Source of the DNA: Narthecium ossifragum
Lineage: Eukaryota > Streptophyta > Magnoliopsida > Dioscoreales > Nartheciaceae
Assembly: GCA_963920575.1 (NCBI GenBank)
Contig: OY986969.1
Span: 19,143,288-19,207,287, forward strand
DNA: 64,000 nucleotides
Direction of reading: 5' to 3'
In this document: one piece after another, positions 61,790-64,000 of the stretch
How the letters are laid out: each line of letters starts with the position of its first letter
How positions within the stretch are numbered: the first letter of the stretch is position 1
Translations under genes and position numbers: made by a program
Notes under the pieces: model-generated
Told to the model about the DNA's origin: nothing
Database searches by the model: none
Seen by the model: only the letters and a program-made list of their open reading frames with translations

Positions 61790-63866
61790 TTCTTCTTCTA
61801 CAAGTGGTGTCGAAGCTTGCACTGCTTTGATCAATTTGGCTTGCTGAGATCTTTACACAATCAATGATGGAGTAGACGAGTACTATCACAACTTTCCTGG
61901 CCTCCGGTGTCGCAAGGTCCAAATTCTCTACCCCTTTCTTGTCTTGAGAAACACATGGTTTACAAAAGTCTTGATTGGGCTGAGTATCAGCACCCATCCT
62001 ATGGACTCATACCTGGGTACAACGAATGGGGTGCTGAAGTTCTAAATAAGGACGAAGAGCTCTTTGAAGGGCTAAGGCTTTATGGAAAGAACTCGGCGGC
62101 AGTAAGGGTAAGGTATCGTTTGAAGATTGGACCCACTACTGCTATCGCGGTCTCCTTAAATGTTGCTCTCCAGAAGATTATATGCATCATGTCGCTGCCT
62201 TCAGACGAAGTCTCCTCTATACAATGAAGGTTTTGACCCATTCGAAGCGTTCGGTGACGGACTTTACACTTCAGCTTTCCTTTCGATATGGTTGTGCCAT
62301 TATGTCAATCTGAACTCGGAGTTTTGTATCCACCCCAGGGTTTTCATACCGGCGTGTTTGATGGATGAGGGATGTTTTTTTGCTTTAACTCCATGACCGC
62401 TCGCGAACGTGTCGTTAAAACATTGCAAACTCAATCAAATATTAAATTTATAATCCTTATTCAATCACTAAACTACTAGGTAGAAATAGCGGTGAATTCG
62501 GGAATCGATCCATAGGGAAAACGTTGGAAACTTAAATCAATTCTCGAAACGCTAAAACTAAGGAAAAGAATCGAAAATAGAATAGAGTTATCTAAACTAA
62601 TAAAGAAAATAAATAAAAGGTTGATCAATTCGAATCAATGGAGTAGTTACTTAGGAATTACTTAATCTGCCCTAGTTTCATTATTAGTCTTCTCTAGTTA
62701 TCATCTTGTTCCCTTCTCACAACATTATGGATTATATGGCTATAAGCTCACATGAATCCCTAAAAGAAAGTTAATGTTCCCAACAGCATAACCTATCTTT
62801 GCTTTGCATAAATTGTCTTTGGTCCTATGATTACCTTAAATTATACTACTCCTAATGACCTTGGCACAACCTATCTTCGCGTAGCATAGCTTATCTCAAA
62901 GGCAAACCAATAACTTCATGAAAACCATCTCATAATTCTCTACATCAATCACAGAAATCATGTAAGACTGAAAGTACGTCAAGGGAACTCTGTTCCTTCA
63001 ACTCTATTAACAATAAAACCATATTCATGAGATCATGCATCGAGAAGTTCACAAGAATCCAACTAAAGAAAACCAAAACTACACTAGGGTTTCATGATAT
63101 TCCTAAATACAAAAAGTTAGCAACTCATCTTTTGGATGAACGCCATCGGCTTGGAATACGAAGCTGTCACCATCCGCATCCTCGCCGTCTTCTTTCTCCT
63201 TCTCCAAAGATTGTCAAAAAGATGAGAAATTCGGCTGGAATAACCCATTTATATAGTAGAAACCCTTGATCCCGGAATTATGAGTTATGATTGAATTTAA
63301 ACTCTAATTTCCCTACATTCCGTGTTGATGACGTCATCAGAGCGACCGATCGGACTCAAAACCGATCCATCTCTCCAGTCGGTCTGACTGGGTCTTCACT
63401 GCCACATCATTAATTAATTTTAGCCTTTATCAAATTTTAGCATTAATAGATCCAACTTTGCTTCAAAACTTACGCCAATCTATACAGAGTCTCACAAAGT
63501 CTTCAACATAAAAGTTGTAGCTCTTGAAGTCTTCTTTCTTCGTCCAGAATTTCAGAATATTTGGAGTTTTGTAGAATTTCTTGTGATTTATTTTCAAACA
63601 GTCGATGAAGCAGTCTTTTTGCAGAATTTAGTGATTTTTGGTCGAATTTCTTGTATTTCTTCTCAAATCCTACTTAAATCTGAAATCAAACAATAGGATA
63701 TTAAATACACCTACTCTTAGTCTAACAAAGGTAATTTAAGGGGTTTAATTATGAATAATTAGTGACTTATCAATCCAGCATCTCTGTGTGCTTTGTACAG
63801 AGGTATGAGAGTGATGGGTCTACACCTTGCCGGACCGGGTTCCGTGGACCTCAGAAACTTCTAGCT
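61790..63866 (+). pseudogene. Plant-mobile-domain-like protein remnant, split by a solo LTR
   Basis: Start MSSSSTSGVEACT (about 61785), a frame with HPSYGLIPGYNEWGAEVL (61990-62045), then GDGLYTSAFLSIWLCHYV and FIPACLMDEGCFFALTP to 62393. It resembles plant mobile domain (aminotransferase-like) proteins, which usually read HPSRGLIPGW and later LAPPVLASLYRGL. The frame continues after the LTR as PASLCALYRGMRVMGLHLAG (from 63774) and stops near 63838. Stops and frameshifts are present. Such domains are often found in transposon-derived genes. The function of this one is not known. Confidence 0.55.
62394..63772 (+). mobile_element. Solo LTR (TGAC...GTGTCGTTAA family)
   Basis: 1379 bp from TGACCGCTCGCGAACGTG to GTGACTTATCA, flanked by CTCCA (62389-62393) and ATCCA (63773-63777), one mismatch in five. 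Removing it rejoins the protein reading ALTP-ASLCALYRG exactly. Same family as the fragment at 6438-7383. It contains GAGCGACCGATCGGACTC near 63338, also present in copy B. Confidence 0.78.
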
Positions 63867-64000
63867 ACAGAAGCAAGGGATAAGATGAATGTGAAGGATA
63901 ATTTCTATCTCCAACCACGTGCCCTTCAAGGGCGACCTGCACATGATGAGTGGCATTCAATGAAAGATCGTCTCCCACGGGATGGCCGAAACTTCATTAC
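63867..64000. other. Window end, possible continuation of the mobile-domain remnant
   Basis: Reading frame broken. I see nothing firm beyond that. Confidence 0.3.

Overview
The window is nuclear DNA from a flowering plant. It holds spliced plant genes (GT-AG introns), a type-A cytokinin response regulator, a plant CLC anion transporter, and plant-type L1 LINE, Ty3/gypsy, Ty1/copia, CACTA, hAT and PIF/Harbinger elements. I cannot name the species. Two host genes look intact, both on the minus strand: a 5-exon type-A response regulator (20117-23090) and a 7-coding-exon CLC-c type transporter (31855-39475) with an extra 5'UTR exon and TATA box near 42038-42327. Almost everything else is transposon-derived.

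Layout. 1-845: decayed Ty3/gypsy protease-RT. About 1140-18570: one L1-type LINE, cut into four pieces by three LTR insertions whose 5-bp target duplications I could read directly. These are a solo LTR at 3956-5304, a large nested block at 5591-14258, and a TG...CA element at 14364-17022. Inside the block lie an LTR fragment (6438-7383), then a gypsy element with a primer-binding site (from 7384), then a PIF/Harbinger element in its LTR (7651-11579), then another TG...CA element (8111-10737). 20-23.1 kb: response regulator. 23.6-29 kb: a Helitron-like end, a hAT element carrying another TG...CA element (24137-26526), a hAT MITE and a Harbinger-like MITE. 29-31.8 kb: no gene seen. 31.8-42.3 kb: CLC gene, with a MITE in its second coding intron. 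44288-57275: a 13-kb CACTA element with broken tnp2-like and Ptta/En/Spm-type transposase genes and its own nested TG...CA element (50008-52391). 57.6-64 kb: copia gag/protease remnant, repeat-rich DNA, a double palindrome, and a plant-mobile-domain-like remnant split by a solo LTR.

The most notable system is a family of 2.4-2.7 kb TG...CA elements. Four similar copies plus one divergent relative are each flanked by a perfect 5-bp duplication (CGGTG, CTGGT, AAGTT, ACGTT, AGGCC). None has an internal region, coding domain, primer-binding site or second LTR. They look like solo LTRs or an uncharacterised non-autonomous LTR-like element. Several copies carry clusters of GATCGATC-cored inverted repeats at similar distances from the element start, with unit sequence differing between copies. 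An 18-nt palindromic phrase from one copy also occurs in an unrelated LTR family at 63.3 kb.
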